DNA of 12,852 nt from DASZZY01 sp036260395 (GTDB taxonomy: Bacteria; Actinomycetota; UBA4738; CALAEC01). The stretch's first letter is position 1, and each line of letters starts with the position of its first letter. The DNA lies in contig DASZZY010000140.1 of NCBI GenBank assembly GCA_036260395.1, positions 1 through 12,852 of the forward strand, written 5' to 3'. The notes beneath the pieces were generated by a model, which saw nothing but the letters and a program-made list of their open reading frames with translations, did no database searches and had not been told where the DNA came from. Shown here in pieces: positions 12,575 through 12,852 of the stretch. Both the position numbers and the translations under genes were made by a program.

Positions 12575-12852
12575 ATGCGCAAGCTGCTCGCGGCCGCGGT
12601 GCTGGCCGCCGTGGCGCTGACAGGACCCGTGCTGGCGGGAGGCGCCCAGCGCGAGGGCCGGATCGACACCCAGACGTTCGCCTGGACGACCGACGAGGCG
12701 GCGACGTCGTCAACCGAGTGGGAGGACGTCCCAGGGCTGAGCGACCTGTCGCCGTCGAACTGCTTCACCGGGAGCAGGCGTGTGAGCGCGCTGGCGAGCC
12801 TGTCGCTCGAAGGGTCGGCGCCCGTGGCCATCCGCGTCGCCATGCACGGGGC
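12575..12852 (+). CDS. Secreted protein of unknown function (3' truncated)
   Basis: An open frame begins at ATG 12575 and runs without a stop to the right edge (92 full codons). The AGGAAGGGGGAG before it (12560-12571) is a strong ribosome binding site. The first ~22 residues are a signal peptide: basic MRK, then a hydrophobic Ala/Leu core ending in VLAGG, with no lipobox Cys. The mature part starts with GRIDTQTFAWTTDEAATSS and WEDVPGLSDLS, and later has a single Cys in SNCFTG and a strand-like VSALASLSLEG. This could be the start of a beta-sandwich domain, but I do not recognise a family. It is 55 nt after the L,D-transpeptidase on the same strand. A short imperfect stem (CGGCC-CACT-GGCCG, 12528-12541) lies between, too weak to call a terminator. 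Confidence 0.8.
   Translation, partial: MRKLLAAAVLAAVALTGPVLAGGAQREGRIDTQTFAWTTDEAATSSTEWEDVPGLSDLSPSNCFTGSRRVSALASLSLEGSAPVAIRVAMHG

Noticed and set aside
1..12852. Mobile elements, CRISPR arrays, tRNA or rRNA genes
   Set aside because: No transposase or integrase motifs, no regular direct repeats with spacers, and no recognisable tRNA or rRNA sequence on either strand by eye.

Overview
The window is very GC-rich, with little intergenic space and many GTG/TTG starts. Its core is a minus-strand run of zincin-2 metallohydrolase, tilS, hpt, ftsH and folE, an order typical of Actinomycetota. With the two-component system, the L,D-transpeptidase and several secreted proteins of unclear role, this suggests chromosomal DNA of an actinobacterium, probably a deep-branching or uncultured one. 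I cannot place it more finely. I see no tRNA, rRNA, CRISPR, transposon or phage gene, and no gene-free stretch longer than about 120 bases.

Layout. 2-1141 (+): the 3' part of a gene of unknown function with an internal domain duplication. 1163-1717 (-): a membrane-anchored DM13-domain protein, divergent from 1820-3705 (+), an OmpR-type response regulator and a histidine kinase that overlap by 4 nt. 3720-3810: a compact regulatory stretch with three stacked inverted repeats, a possible -10 and a strong ribosome binding site. 3816-4541 (+): a secreted Spondin_N-domain protein, followed by a GC-rich hairpin. 4641-5018 (+): a small cupin that converges on folE, the two stop codons sharing one CTAG. 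5015-11693 (-): folE, ftsH, hpt, tilS, the zincin-2 protein and an Ala/Pro-rich membrane protein carrying two copies of a 41-residue motif. 11758-12519 (+): a lipoprotein L,D-transpeptidase. 12575 to the edge (+): a truncated secreted protein.

How it works together. Transcribed from 11693 down to 5015, the minus-strand run is nearly continuous. Overlaps or gaps of a few bases join the Ala/Pro-rich protein, zincin, tilS and hpt, and likewise ftsH and folE. The one real gap (49 nt) is before ftsH, where an extended -10 is visible. The genes combine tRNA-Ile lysidine modification, purine salvage, membrane protein quality control and the first step of pterin synthesis. The response regulator and kinase lie between two cell-surface genes (DM13 and Spondin_N), which are the natural first candidates for their targets.

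Two kinds of translation start are visible. Some genes have a clear Shine-Dalgarno site (Spondin_N, cupin, folE, last gene). Others (response regulator, Ala/Pro-rich protein, L,D-transpeptidase) have none but carry a -10-like hexamer 6-9 nt before the start codon, which suggests leaderless mRNAs. The most novel items are the 41-residue repeat protein, the duplicated-domain protein at the left edge, the stacked palindromes before the Spondin_N gene, and the ftsH start, where the good Shine-Dalgarno sequence points at an ACG codon.
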